Part shown: in pieces, positions 9,488 through 18,266 of the stretch
How positions within the stretch are numbered: the first letter of the stretch is position 1
Layout: each line of letters opens with the position of its first letter
Assembly (NCBI RefSeq): GCF_001665685.1
Contig: NZ_LZTB01000035.1
Coordinates: forward strand, 186,001 to 250,000
DNA: 64,000 nucleotides
Reading direction: 5' to 3'
Origin: Mycobacterium sp. 852013-50091_SCH5140682
Lineage (GTDB): Bacteria; Actinomycetota; Actinomycetes; Mycobacteriales; Mycobacteriaceae
The notes under the pieces: model-generated
The model's input: only the letters and a program-made list of their open reading frames with translations
Told to the model about the DNA's origin: nothing
Database searches by the model: none
Made by a program: the position numbers and the translations under genes

Positions 9488-9914
9488 ACTGAGCCTCCTT
9501 GCTCACCACTGCATTTACAGACAACGACCGCACCGCATCTGCCGAACGAGTTCGACGCCTCATACCGCGCCAGTGCAGCAGTACGCTGCACCAAATCCGA
9601 GCTGATGGTTGTGGCGTACACCCAAGTTGGTGGCGCACACGGCGCGCTCCGCCGCAACAGGATCGGCGCGCCCGAAGAGGGGCTGCCGTCGAGTCCATCG
9701 GCGACCTGAAGCACATGGCAACTTTCACAGCGATCCGCCTCACAGTCATTGGCCTACACGCTGCAATCGTTGCCACGAGATTGTGATCCGATCACAGTGT
9801 GCGCGACGTGGCCACCACTTCAAGATGGTCTCCATGGCGATCCACGGTTTTCATGAACGTCCGCAACCGCAGCCACGGGACGGCGCCTACGGCTCGACAG
9901 CACAGGGCCGGCTC
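9488..9914. other. Divergent regulatory gap, dppA operon / M20 gene
   Basis: 427 bp without a convincing gene. It should hold both divergent promoters. Besides the palindrome at 9782-9796 there is a direct repeat GTGGCGTACAC (9611-9621) and GTGGCGCACAC (9630-9640), spaced 19 bp start to start, which could be tandem regulator half-sites. The open frame extending left of 9915 to 9609 has no family resemblance and is treated as non-coding. Confidence 0.4.
9782..9796. promoter_or_regulatory. Palindromic operator candidate between dppA and the M20 gene
   Basis: Perfect inverted repeat TGTGATC-C-GATCACA in the divergent intergenic region. A related sequence (TTGTGATCGGTGCACAA) sits at 12621-12637 just upstream of the PucR-family gene. 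The shared TTGTGATC half suggests one regulator, plausibly that PucR protein, acting at both places. A CRP-type site is less likely because the TGTGA/TCACA spacing is 5 rather than 6. Confidence 0.45.
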
Positions 9915-10967
9915 GTGACCGACCTCAATGACGACGTGGCGTCGATCGCTGAAGCTCTCGTCAATGTCGAGTCGGTGAGTCACAACGAGAAAGCTCTCGC
10001 CGATGCCGTTGAGCACGCGCTGTACCGGTGCAATCACCTGGCAGTGTCGCGCTTCGGAAACACGGTGGTAGCCCGCACTTCGGGTGGACGACAGCAAAGA
10101 GTCGTCTTAGCAGGACATTTGGATACCGTGCCCCTCAATGCCAACCTTCCGGCCCGGAACGACGGCGAGCTGCTGTATGGGCTCGGCAGCTGCGACATGA
10201 AGGGAGGCGTTGCCGTCGCCCTACGGCTCGCAGGCAATTGCACCGACGCACTCAGTGACCTCACGTTCATCTTCTATGAATGCGAGGAGGTCGAGTCCGC
10301 TGCCAACGGATTGGCCAAACTCGCCAGCCAGCACCCCGAACTCCTGCAGGCCGATCTCGCGATTCTGATGGAACCCAGCAATGGCCAAATCGAGGCCGGC
10401 TGTCAGGGCGTCATCGATTTCGACATCACATTGACCGGCAAACGAGCACACTCCGCCCGGTCTTGGCAGGGAATCAACGCGGTTGAGGCGGCCGGCCCGA
10501 TCCTGGCCAAGTTGGACAGCTTCCGTCCGCGTACCCCGGTGGTCGATGGATTGACCTACCGCGAGGGGCTCAACGCCGTAGCCGTCGACGGCGGCATCGC
10601 ACGCAACGTCATACCGGATGAATGCCGTATCAGCGTCAACTTTCGCTTCGCGCCCGACCGCAGTGAGCAAGGAGCAATTGACTTCGTACACGACTACTTC
10701 GACGGTTACGACATTGCCATCGTGGACAGCGCACCCGCGGCTCCCCCGGGATTGACAGGGAGCGCAAGGACTTTCGTCGAGGCGGTGGGCAGACCCCCGC
10801 AACCGAAACTCGGCTGGACCGATGTGGCCCGCTTCGCGCAACTAGGTGTGCCGGCACTGAACTTCGGCCCCGGCGACCCGCTGTTAGCCCATACCCAAGA
10901 CGAGCACGTGCCGCTGGCTCAGCTGCGCGCGTGCGAAAAAACGTTGCGCGAGTGGCTGACAACCTGA
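9915..10967 (+). CDS. M20 metallopeptidase, N-succinyl-amino-acid desuccinylase (DapE-like)
   Basis: 350 residues from GTG 9915. In-frame ATGs at 9825 and 9834 are possible, but the protein from 9915 lines up with the start of DapE proteins. M20 metal motifs: H68-x-D70 in AGHLDTVP, bridging D94 in SCDMKGG, and general base E124 with metal ligand E125 in YECEEVES. It resembles mycobacterial DapE, yet its neighbours are not lysine-biosynthesis genes but a GNAT and an N-succinylamino-acid racemase. In the known D-to-L conversion pathway an M20 hydrolase removes succinate from N-succinyl-L-amino acids. That is the likely role; true succinyl-diaminopimelate desuccinylase is the alternative. Confidence 0.82.
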   Translation: MTDLNDDVASIAEALVNVESVSHNEKALADAVEHALYRCNHLAVSRFGNTVVARTSGGRQQRVVLAGHLDTVPLNANLPARNDGELLYGLGSCDMKGGVAVALRLAGNCTDALSDLTFIFYECEEVESAANGLAKLASQHPELLQADLAILMEPSNGQIEAGCQGVIDFDITLTGKRAHSARSWQGINAVEAAGPILAKLDSFRPRTPVVDGLTYREGLNAVAVDGGIARNVIPDECRISVNFRFAPDRSEQGAIDFVHDYFDGYDIAIVDSAPAAPPGLTGSARTFVEAVGRPPQPKLGWTDVARFAQLGVPALNFGPGDPLLAHTQDEHVPLAQLRACEKTLREWLTT

Positions 10968-10969
10968 CG

Positions 10970-12598
10970 TCAGCCCGATACCACGGCGCCCGTCAGGCTC
11001 TGCACTTCAAGCCCCACCCAGATCGGCAGTAACTGGTCAGGATCGTCGAGATCGATCCCAAACGTAGCGCTCAGGCGGTTAAGCCGATATCGCACCGTGT
11101 TTGGGTGGATCTCCAATGCCGTTGCGGTGCGGGTGGCGTCGCGCCAGCTGCGTAGATAGGTCCGCAGCAGTTCGGCGTAGGCGGTGCTGCGCTCCGCATC
11201 GTGTTTGAGTATTTCCACGACCCGCGCGGAGATAGTCCGCGGGTCATCGATCGCAGCGGCCGCGAGGTCGACAAAACTTGTGCGGTCAGCCATTTGGCGG
11301 TAGGTGGCAATCCGTGGAAGTTCGGCTACCCGCCGCAGCAAGGTAGCCACTTTCGCTGCACATTCCGCTGAATGACCGATGCGGTGCGCCGCCGATACCA
11401 CCGGACCGATGCCAATCACCGCATCAAGATCAAGTGAACTTCGCGCCGCACGCCTGATGGCCTCGGCCACCTGCAGAATGTCATCCGCCGACCCGAGGTG
11501 AAGTGCGGAACATACGACATGGAGAAGGTCACCGGCACCGGCGACGCCGACCGACAACCGGCGCGATTCGCAGTTCATCGTCACCAGCGACACCAAGCGA
11601 TCGTGACGGGCGGTACGGCGATCGTCCGGAGATGTCAGTGCGATGGTCATCACCACAACCGCAGAGTCAGGATGAAAACCCAACACCAGGACGGCATTCC
11701 GTAGGTCGCCGCTACCCGCGACGAGAGCTTCCGCCGCCTCCGTGCGCTGCTGCCGCACCAGGTCCTCGGCATGACGGGCCCGCAATAGGTGAAGCGCCGC
11801 CACCGGCGCGACGTCGGCCAGTTGCCGTTCAGCGCCTTCCCGCAGCCCGTCTGACGGTATGACGACCCAAATAGAACCGATGATCTCCGTGCCGGCCCGC
11901 ACGGCAACCGCCAACCGTTCCAATCCACCTGGTGCGCCAGGGATTCGGCACACCGACCGTGACTGGTAGACCTCCCGGTATTGACCGGGATGCTCAGGGG
12001 CGGTAGGGACGCGGCGCCCCAAGATCCCGCTGCGCCGATCCTCGTCTATCGGATGTTGTCCCACGGAGTACGCCAACACCCGCAGGTTCATATCCTCGAT
12101 CGCGGCCGCCCCACCCACAGTGTCGGCGATCGCTTCGGCAAGGGAAAACAGGTCACCCGAGGGCACTGATTGCAGTGGCCCACCGGCGTGCGTGGTGGCG
12201 TACACAGCACTGCGGATGTGGGTGTCCACCGTCAGCCAATCGATCATGTCGTCGACCGTCAGCAGTGCCAGCCCACAATCGTTTGCTGTTGCGACGAGCT
12301 CGGGACTTACGCGCAGCGCCGAGGCCTTGATCACCATGGCGGCGATCTGCGCCTCCGAGGCTTGGGCGACGACGGTAAGCGGATCGAGGAACCTGCGGTC
12401 GACGCCGACCCCTAGCAGAACACCTTCCGGCGCTGTGTGCACCGCTTCCACCGGATCAAACAACAGCGTCCGACTAACTGTCAGATCCAACCCGGCGTCG
12501 TCGGTGACCAACGTGAGGCTTGCCCCGCGCAGCGCGATCAGCAAGTCACGGACTCGGCACCGCCCACCTAAACGCAACGATCGTTCAGTGACTTCCAC
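10970..12598 (-). CDS. PucR-family transcriptional regulator
   Basis: 542 residues from GTG 12598, with an AGG ribosome-binding site about 9 nt upstream. The frame runs further up to 12940, but that part is an antisense shadow of the GNAT gene. An N-terminal PucR-type ligand-sensing domain (CRVRDLLIALRGASL onward) is followed by a central GGDEF-like region and a C-terminal PucR HTH (TALEIHPNTVRYRLNRL). PucR proteins usually sense small metabolites and control amino-acid, purine or polyamine catabolism. It is embedded between the desuccinylase and the GNAT/racemase pair, so it is the obvious local regulator of the D-amino-acid genes. Its stop lies 2 bp from the convergent M20 gene. Confidence 0.88.
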   Translation of the reverse strand: MEVTERSLRLGGRCRVRDLLIALRGASLTLVTDDAGLDLTVSRTLLFDPVEAVHTAPEGVLLGVGVDRRFLDPLTVVAQASEAQIAAMVIKASALRVSPELVATANDCGLALLTVDDMIDWLTVDTHIRSAVYATTHAGGPLQSVPSGDLFSLAEAIADTVGGAAAIEDMNLRVLAYSVGQHPIDEDRRSGILGRRVPTAPEHPGQYREVYQSRSVCRIPGAPGGLERLAVAVRAGTEIIGSIWVVIPSDGLREGAERQLADVAPVAALHLLRARHAEDLVRQQRTEAAEALVAGSGDLRNAVLVLGFHPDSAVVVMTIALTSPDDRRTARHDRLVSLVTMNCESRRLSVGVAGAGDLLHVVCSALHLGSADDILQVAEAIRRAARSSLDLDAVIGIGPVVSAAHRIGHSAECAAKVATLLRRVAELPRIATYRQMADRTSFVDLAAAAIDDPRTISARVVEILKHDAERSTAYAELLRTYLRSWRDATRTATALEIHPNTVRYRLNRLSATFGIDLDDPDQLLPIWVGLEVQSLTGAVVSG

Positions 12599-12620
12599 AG
12601 CGCGCAGCCTAACGAGACTG

Positions 12621-12637
12621 TTGTGATCGGTGCACAA
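12621..12637. promoter_or_regulatory. Imperfect palindrome upstream of the PucR gene
   Basis: TTGTG-N7-CACAA, lying 23 bp upstream of the PucR start and 67 bp upstream of the divergent GNAT start. It shares TTGTGATC with the palindrome at 9782-9796. This is the expected place for an autoregulatory operator. Confidence 0.4.
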
Positions 12638-12703
12638 TAATTGGCGCCTTGGCAAGGGGCGCAGGCCAATGACTGTGTGTGCGGCGGCTGTAACAGTAGT
12701 GAT

Positions 12704-13600
12704 GTGACTCGCTTCGCTACCACGGTCAACACTGTCAACGAGCGTGCCGTCATCGACAAGATGCTTCGGGCAGAAGCTATGCGCGCCGCCGAAACGGCCG
12801 CGCGCGAATGTGATGTGCTCGTCGAAGAAACCGACAACAGCGACACACTCCGGGACGTCGCGGCCTTGCTTGAGTCGGTGTGGGGACGCACGGACGAGGG
12901 AGTGCCGATTCCCACCGACGTGATGCGCAGCCTCGCCCACGCGGGCGGTTGCATCACGACAGCACGCGACCGACAGCGCATGTTGGTCGGCGCCGCTGTC
13001 CTGGCGCCCGCGACCGACGGGGGTTATTCGCTGATCGCCGCAACCTCACCCCACCAGACCAGCCGTGGGCTGGGCCGCGCACTGAAGCTGCGCCAACGCG
13101 CGTGGGCCCTCGAGCGCGGCTGGCGACGCATCGAATGGACCTTCGACCCACTGGTCAGCCGGAACGCCCGGTTCAACTTGAGCAGGCTCGGCGCACTGGC
13201 AACCACTTTGGAGCAGGACTTCTACGGCTTCATGGTTGACGAGATCAACGCCAACGACCATTCGGACCGGCTGGTCGCCGTGTGGAAACTCGACACCACA
13301 CGCACGATCGTCGCCGCCAACGGCCGGCCCACACCGGATGCGGCACGCCCGGACAATACGACGGTCCTGTCCCCCGGTCCTGACGGCCAACCGCTGTCGA
13401 TAACCGACGGCGTCCGCAGATGGTGCCGGGTGCCCGAAGACATCGTCGCCATCCGCCGCCAACAGCCGGAACTGGCTCGGCAATGGCGGTTGGCACTACG
13501 CCCCATTTTTGCCGAAGCCTTCGCTGAAGGGTTTGCCGCACTGGGTTTTTCGCGCGACGGATGGTACCTACTCGACCGAATCACGAAGGACGACCAATGA
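12704..13600 (+). CDS. GNAT acyltransferase, COG3375-like (candidate D-amino-acid N-succinyltransferase)
   Basis: 298 residues from GTG 12704; a longer start at TTG 12641 is possible but has no support. The GNAT core includes GAAVLAP and the acyl-CoA loop SPHQTSRGLGRALKLRQR, followed by WTFDPLVSRNARFNLSRLGA, the long C-terminal extension typical of the predicted acetyltransferases of COG3375. Members of this group are habitually encoded next to N-acylamino-acid racemases. In Geobacillus such a GNAT was shown to succinylate D-amino acids before racemisation. Here it overlaps the racemase start by 4 bp (ATGA). Donor and acceptor are inferred from family and context. Confidence 0.8.
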   Translation: MTRFATTVNTVNERAVIDKMLRAEAMRAAETAARECDVLVEETDNSDTLRDVAALLESVWGRTDEGVPIPTDVMRSLAHAGGCITTARDRQRMLVGAAVLAPATDGGYSLIAATSPHQTSRGLGRALKLRQRAWALERGWRRIEWTFDPLVSRNARFNLSRLGALATTLEQDFYGFMVDEINANDHSDRLVAVWKLDTTRTIVAANGRPTPDAARPDNTTVLSPGPDGQPLSITDGVRRWCRVPEDIVAIRRQQPELARQWRLALRPIFAEAFAEGFAALGFSRDGWYLLDRITKDDQ

Positions 13601-14715
13601 GAATTGAAGCCGCAGAACTGCATCACCTCCAGATCCCTCTGGTGGGAGCCTTCAGAACATCGTTCGGCACCGCGAACTTCAAAGACACATTCCTTCTACG
13701 CCTGATCACCACTGAAGCCGAGGGCTGGGCCGAATGTGCGGCAGACCCGGAGCCTTACTACAGCAGTGAATTCCTTGCGAGCGCCGAGATCGTGCTGACC
13801 GAGCATCTGCTGCCCCGCCTCGTGGAGTTCGGCCCCGATCTCGGAGCGTCAGATGTGCACACGACGCTCGAGCCCATCACGGGACACCAGATGGCCAAAC
13901 ACGTTGTAGAAACCGCCCTCCTCGATGCAGAACTACGCGCCCACAACGTTTCCCTGCGCCGGCACCTCGGTGGTCAGCGCACCCAAATCCCGGCTGGCGT
14001 ATCGGTGGGGATCAAAGACAGCATCCCCGAGCTGCTCGACAACGTCGAGGAGTACGTGGCCGAAGGGTATGTCCGGATCAAGCTCAAGATCCAACCGGGA
14101 TGGGACGTCGAGGCAGTACGTGCGGTCCGCGAGAAGTTCGGTGACGATCTGATGCTGCAGGTAGACGCCAACGCGGCCTACCGCCTCAGCGACGTCGCGG
14201 CGCTCGCGGCCCTCGACGAGTACGATCTGCTGCTGATCGAACAGCCCCTGCCCGAGGACGACGTTCGCGGCCATGCCGTCCTGGCGCGACGCGTTCGCAC
14301 GCCCATCTGCCTGGATGAATCGATACGCTCCGCGCGCGACGCTGCCACGGCCATCGCCCTGCGGGCGTGCGATGTCATCAACATCAAACCCGCGCGCGTC
14401 GGCGGCTACTACGAAGCGCGCCGCATACACGATGTCTGCGCGGCACACGGAATACCGGTCTGGTGCGGCGGCATGTTGGAGACCGGAATCGGACGCGCCG
14501 CCAACCTTGCACTAGCCTCGTTGCCGAATTTTGTTCTTCCCGGCGATGTTTCGGCTTCACGTCGGTATTTCGATCAGGACATCACAGAGCCGTTCGAACT
14601 GGAGCAGGGCACCATCCGGGTCCCCGAGGGGCCGGGCATCGGCGTGGTTCCGATTCACGAGGTGCTTACTCAGTTCACCACGCGCACAAACTATCTGGAC
14701 TTCAGCAAGTCCTGA
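13597..14715 (+). CDS. N-succinyl/N-acylamino-acid racemase (OSBS/NSAR, enolase superfamily)
   Basis: 372 residues from ATG 13597, not the longer frame at 13561. All muconate-lactonizing-enzyme-subgroup catalytic residues are visible: K162-L-K164 (acid/base lysine), metal ligands D190 (QVDANAAYR), E215 (LIEQPLP) and D240 (CLDESI), and K264 (INIKPARVGG). These positions are one off the Amycolatopsis N-acylamino-acid racemase (K163, D189, E214, D239, K263). No menaquinone genes are nearby, so o-succinylbenzoate synthase (MenC) is unlikely. With the coupled GNAT and the M20 enzyme, racemisation of N-succinyl-D- to N-succinyl-L-amino acids is the best reading. Confidence 0.88.
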   Translation: MRIEAAELHHLQIPLVGAFRTSFGTANFKDTFLLRLITTEAEGWAECAADPEPYYSSEFLASAEIVLTEHLLPRLVEFGPDLGASDVHTTLEPITGHQMAKHVVETALLDAELRAHNVSLRRHLGGQRTQIPAGVSVGIKDSIPELLDNVEEYVAEGYVRIKLKIQPGWDVEAVRAVREKFGDDLMLQVDANAAYRLSDVAALAALDEYDLLLIEQPLPEDDVRGHAVLARRVRTPICLDESIRSARDAATAIALRACDVINIKPARVGGYYEARRIHDVCAAHGIPVWCGGMLETGIGRAANLALASLPNFVLPGDVSASRRYFDQDITEPFELEQGTIRVPEGPGIGVVPIHEVLTQFTTRTNYLDFSKS

Positions 14716-14800
14716 TTACCGCAGTGCGCACTTGCGCAGCAGAAGCTGCCGAGTGCGCACCCAACAGATACACCATCACATCTACACAAGGAGTTAGCCC

Positions 14801-15886
14801 ATGGGACGCACCATCAGCCGAGTTGCGGTTTTCGGCCTCGGCAAAGTCGGCGAACTTGTCGCCGGCATACTCGTCGACTCCGGTTTCACCGTTGTCGGCC
14901 ACGACCAGGCAACCCGCTCGTCGACCGAGTTCAAGACTCATCAAACCGATGTCACCGATGGTGACGCCGTGCGATGGGCACTCAAATCGGTCGACGCGGT
15001 CATCTCCTGCCTGCCCTACCACCTCAACATCGCCATCGCCGAGGCGGCCGGTGACACGGGTGTGCACTACTTCGACCTCACCGAGGACGTGCCGACCACC
15101 AACCACGTTCTGAGCTTGGCCGAGCGTCGCACCGATACGGCGTTCGTCCCACAATGCGGTCTTGCCCCGGGACTGATCGGCATCATCGGCGCCTCGCTGG
15201 CCAAACAGTTCGACAGCGTCCGATCAATCGAACTGAAGGTCGGGGCCCTGCCCCAGAACCCCACGGGCCTACTCGGATACGCCGTCACCTGGTCAGCTGA
15301 GGGCGTCGTCAACGAGTACATCAACGACGCCGAGGTGCTCCGCGGCGGCCGGCGCCAGATGGTCCCCGCGATGACCGAAACGGAACGTGTCGTACTCGGC
15401 GGAATTGAACTCGAGGCAGCCCTCACCTCCGGTGGGTTGGGCACCATGTGTCAAACCTACGAAGGGCGAGTTCAGCGGTTGGACTACAAGACCATGCGCT
15501 ACCCCGGCCACTTCGACCAGATGCGCTTCCTGCTCGACGAACTCAACCTACGCGATCAGCGTGACCTGGTCGGCAAGATGATCGTGAGCAGCAAGCCACC
15601 AGTCAACGACGACATCGTCTACCTGCACGCCGCCGTCGAGGGCGTCAAAGAGGGCCAGCCGTTCCGCGAAAACTACGTGCGCGGATACCGCCCCATGGAT
15701 ATCGGTGGCCAGCGGTGGCGCGCCATCTCATGGACCACCGCGGCCTCAGCAGTCGCAGTGGTGGAACTCGTCGCCGACGGCCGCATCCCACAAACCGGAT
15801 TCATCCGCCAGGAAGACATCAGCTTCGAAGACCTGTGTGCCACCAAAGCCGGCAGCCGGTTCGCCCACGACGGCGACATTGGCTGA
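14801..15886 (+). CDS. Saccharopine-dehydrogenase-fold oxidoreductase, L-lysine 6-dehydrogenase-like
   Basis: 361 residues; strong AAGGAG ribosome-binding site before ATG 14801. The N-terminal Rossmann motif is GLGKVG (residues 12-17). The C-terminal half has the pattern I recall from bacterial L-lysine 6-dehydrogenases: CGLAPGLIGIIG, TSGGLGTM, and LDYKTMRYPGH. That enzyme oxidises the epsilon-amino group of lysine to 2-aminoadipate 6-semialdehyde, which cyclises to piperideine-6-carboxylate. The substrate fits strikingly with the aminoadipate-semialdehyde dehydrogenase encoded at 22.9-24.4 kb. It follows the racemase by 85 bp on the same strand. Other saccharopine-dehydrogenase-fold activities cannot be excluded. 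Confidence 0.75.
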   Translation: MGRTISRVAVFGLGKVGELVAGILVDSGFTVVGHDQATRSSTEFKTHQTDVTDGDAVRWALKSVDAVISCLPYHLNIAIAEAAGDTGVHYFDLTEDVPTTNHVLSLAERRTDTAFVPQCGLAPGLIGIIGASLAKQFDSVRSIELKVGALPQNPTGLLGYAVTWSAEGVVNEYINDAEVLRGGRRQMVPAMTETERVVLGGIELEAALTSGGLGTMCQTYEGRVQRLDYKTMRYPGHFDQMRFLLDELNLRDQRDLVGKMIVSSKPPVNDDIVYLHAAVEGVKEGQPFRENYVRGYRPMDIGGQRWRAISWTTAASAVAVVELVADGRIPQTGFIRQEDISFEDLCATKAGSRFAHDGDIG

Positions 15887-16069
15887 TTGACCCCTTGCGG
15901 CTGAACCTATTTCGCTCAGGCGGGCCCGGCGGCTCCGCCTGAGCGCAATAGCTCCGCCCACTGAGATCGCCGTCCCAGCGCGCCGATAGCGCCGAGCACC
16001 ACGGCGGTGCACAGCACGAAGTATGGCTCATAATTTGTTGTGGCAGTGTACGTTTTGGGAGAACACAAG

Positions 16070-17224
16070 ATGACGTCGACCACCTCCTCATCGACGCGCC
16101 GTCGAACGTCGCGTACTGCGTTGCTAGCACTCCCGCTGGCCGCGATCACGATGCTGGCACCCGGCTGCGCAGATCATCCGCAGACCGGTTCTCCATCGAG
16201 CGCCGCGCAGGAGTCGAAGAGTGCTCGGCCGCCCGCGAACGATGACCGCAGCGCCCGTAGCGACAATCTGCTGGCCCAATTCCTCAGCGAGAACCAGCCC
16301 GGGTGCACCGCGGCGGTAGGACAAAACGGCTCCGTTGTATGGACTGGCGCCCGCGGCGTAGCGAATCTTCACACCGGTGCACCGATCACCCCGCAGACCG
16401 TGATGGACATCGGTTCAACGTCAAAGCAGTTCACCGCCTCGGCCATCTTGTTATTAGCCAATCAGCACAGGCTGCGCCTGGCAGATCCCGTGTCCGCGTA
16501 CGTACCTGGCCTGCCGGCATGGGCCGATTCGGTGACTGTCAGCCAGCTGATCCACCACCAAAGCGGCATTCCCGACTACATCGGCCTGCTGACCGACGAT
16601 GGCTTCGGCGACAACGCCCGAACCACCCAGGAGCAGGCAGTCCGCAGACTCGACAAGGTGCCCGCCTTGACCTTTGCACCTGGCAGCGAATTCGAATATT
16701 CGAATTCGAACTACCTGTTGCTCGCCGAGATCGTCGCCGCGACATCAGGAATGCCATTACCACAGTTTCTCAACACGGAAGTGTTCCAGCCCCTGGGCCT
16801 GGCGATGGCGATGGACCCGGTTGCCAAGATCCCCGCAAAAGCTATTTCCTACGCGTCCGGACCCTCGGAATTCTCGATCGCCGACTCACTTTGGGAGCAA
16901 GTCGGCGACGGCGGAATTCAAACCACCCCTTCGGAACTCGTTAGGTGGGCCGACAATTATCGAACGGGCCGTGTCGGCGGCCATGACCTTCTCACCGCAC
17001 AGCTAGCCGACCCCGTCGCCTACCCCGACGAACCGGGGGCCACCTACGCCGCGGGAATTATCTTGTTGAACAACGGATCCCTGGAACACGGGGGCGCCTG
17101 GGGCGGCTTCCGCACCGACTTCTACATTAGTAAAGATCGTCAGACATCCGTCGCCATGAGCTGCAACTCAGACAACCCCGCGCGTACTGACCTCATGGCG
17201 CAGCTCTGGCAGATTTGGAGCTAG
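16070..17224 (+). CDS. Exported SxxK serine hydrolase (beta-lactamase/S12 family), lipoprotein candidate
   Basis: 384 residues from ATG 16070, preceded by a GGGAG site at 16057-16061. A signal peptide of about 32 residues ends in LAPGC with Cys33. The lipobox is somewhat atypical (Ala at -3), but the Thr/Ser/Pro-rich linker after it suits a surface lipoprotein. Catalytic motifs: S116-T-S-K119, Y210-S-N212 and HGGAWGG near residue 345. Family functions range from D-alanyl-D-alanine carboxypeptidase to esterase. Lying beside the D-amino-acid genes, it could release D-residues from peptidoglycan or peptides outside the cell. That is inference from position only. Confidence 0.8.
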   Translation: MTSTTSSSTRRRTSRTALLALPLAAITMLAPGCADHPQTGSPSSAAQESKSARPPANDDRSARSDNLLAQFLSENQPGCTAAVGQNGSVVWTGARGVANLHTGAPITPQTVMDIGSTSKQFTASAILLLANQHRLRLADPVSAYVPGLPAWADSVTVSQLIHHQSGIPDYIGLLTDDGFGDNARTTQEQAVRRLDKVPALTFAPGSEFEYSNSNYLLLAEIVAATSGMPLPQFLNTEVFQPLGLAMAMDPVAKIPAKAISYASGPSEFSIADSLWEQVGDGGIQTTPSELVRWADNYRTGRVGGHDLLTAQLADPVAYPDEPGATYAAGIILLNNGSLEHGGAWGGFRTDFYISKDRQTSVAMSCNSDNPARTDLMAQLWQIWS

Positions 17225-17275
17225 GCAGCTGCGGAACCTGCACCCCGTGTCACCGAGGTGGCAGCGATGCGCCGT

Positions 17276-18208
17276 TCACGGGGATGCGATCGCGCCCTCC
17301 AGATCGTCGTCCACCACGTCCTGCACGATTGCGGTGACGGCGCGCACCGTGCGGCGCGCAACAGAGGCGACAGGGCGGACGAGCACGATCTCACGGCTGA
17401 AATCGTCGACGATGCGCACGCGTGTGAGGGGGGCCGCCGGATTGAGCGCAATCATCGTGTCGGTGACGAATGCGGCACCCAATCCACGGGCCACCAATGC
17501 CAACGTCACCGCGGAGTCCATGATCTCGTGGCGGACATTGGGTTCGAATCCGCTCTGGCGGCACGCTGCGCGTACCGCCGCACCGAATGGCGTGTGTGCC
17601 GGCGGGATGATGAAGGTCCAGTCGGCCAGCTCCTGAAGATGCACCGCGTCGGCGTCGACGGTCTCGCCGAAATCGCGAGACATGGCTAACCCGAACGATT
17701 CCCGGCGCAACGTGATGATCTCGGTGTCGCCGCCACGTGGCATGGGGGCAATCGGATAGTCCAATCCGATTGCGGCATCAACGGAGCCTCGGCGGACTGC
17801 GTCGACAACGACGTCGACGCTCAGTTCGCGACTGGTCAGTTCCAACCGCGGATAGCGGCGCTGCGCGGCCGCCATCACGGCCGGCAGCAACGCTGCGGCA
17901 GTGCTGCCGAATACACCAAGGGCAAACGGTGCCGACAGCTCGTCATTCACCGATCGCAACGCCTCTAACGCATCCTGCTCGGCGGTCAGGATGCGGTCCG
18001 CGTGTACCGCCAGGACCCGGCCGGCGTCAGTGAGGACGACGTTTCGCCCGGCCCGCGCGACCAGCCGCTCACCGACCGCCGTTTCCAGGGCCGCGATCTG
18101 CTGCGAGACCGCGCCCGGGGTGTATCCCAGGACTTGAGCGACCGACACCATGGTGCCCAACCGATCCAAGGCACGCAGCGTGGCCAGGTGCGTCAGACTC
18201 ATTACCAT
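17276..18208 (-). CDS. LysR-family transcriptional regulator
   Basis: 310 residues with an N-terminal LysR winged HTH (LATLRALDRLGTMVSVAQVL, then YTPGAVSQQIAALE) and a C-terminal substrate-binding domain. ATG 18208 has AGGA 8 nt upstream; ATG 18202 is an alternative. It is the last gene of the minus-strand lysine/aminoadipate run, 58 bp after the fused E1 gene, so it is probably the pathway regulator, transcribed with or just after its targets rather than divergently. Confidence 0.88.
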   Translation of the reverse strand: MVMSLTHLATLRALDRLGTMVSVAQVLGYTPGAVSQQIAALETAVGERLVARAGRNVVLTDAGRVLAVHADRILTAEQDALEALRSVNDELSAPFALGVFGSTAAALLPAVMAAAQRRYPRLELTSRELSVDVVVDAVRRGSVDAAIGLDYPIAPMPRGGDTEIITLRRESFGLAMSRDFGETVDADAVHLQELADWTFIIPPAHTPFGAAVRAACRQSGFEPNVRHEIMDSAVTLALVARGLGAAFVTDTMIALNPAAPLTRVRIVDDFSREIVLVRPVASVARRTVRAVTAIVQDVVDDDLEGAIASP

Positions 18209-18266
18209 CGACCAATCCTAAATGAAAAGCGTTGGTAATAATTAGATCTACTGAATAGCGTGCAAG

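Noticed and set aside
9782..9796. CRP/FNR-type site reading of the TGTGA...TCACA palindrome
   Set aside because: Half-site spacing is 5 instead of 6, and a matching motif near the PucR gene gives a better explanation.
9915..10967. Housekeeping DapE of lysine biosynthesis
   Set aside because: Possible by sequence, but the catabolic D-amino-acid context and PucR control argue for a desuccinylase in conversion of D-amino acids.
13597..14715. Menaquinone-biosynthesis MenC assignment
   Set aside because: The family cannot be split by motif alone, but no men genes are near and the coupled GNAT points to N-succinylamino-acid racemisation.
15916..16149. Minus-strand frame with a hydrophobic stretch (YFVLCTAVVLGAIGALG)
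   Set aside because: Could be the tail of a lost transporter, but it is short and partly overlaps the serine hydrolase gene; not enough to call a remnant.
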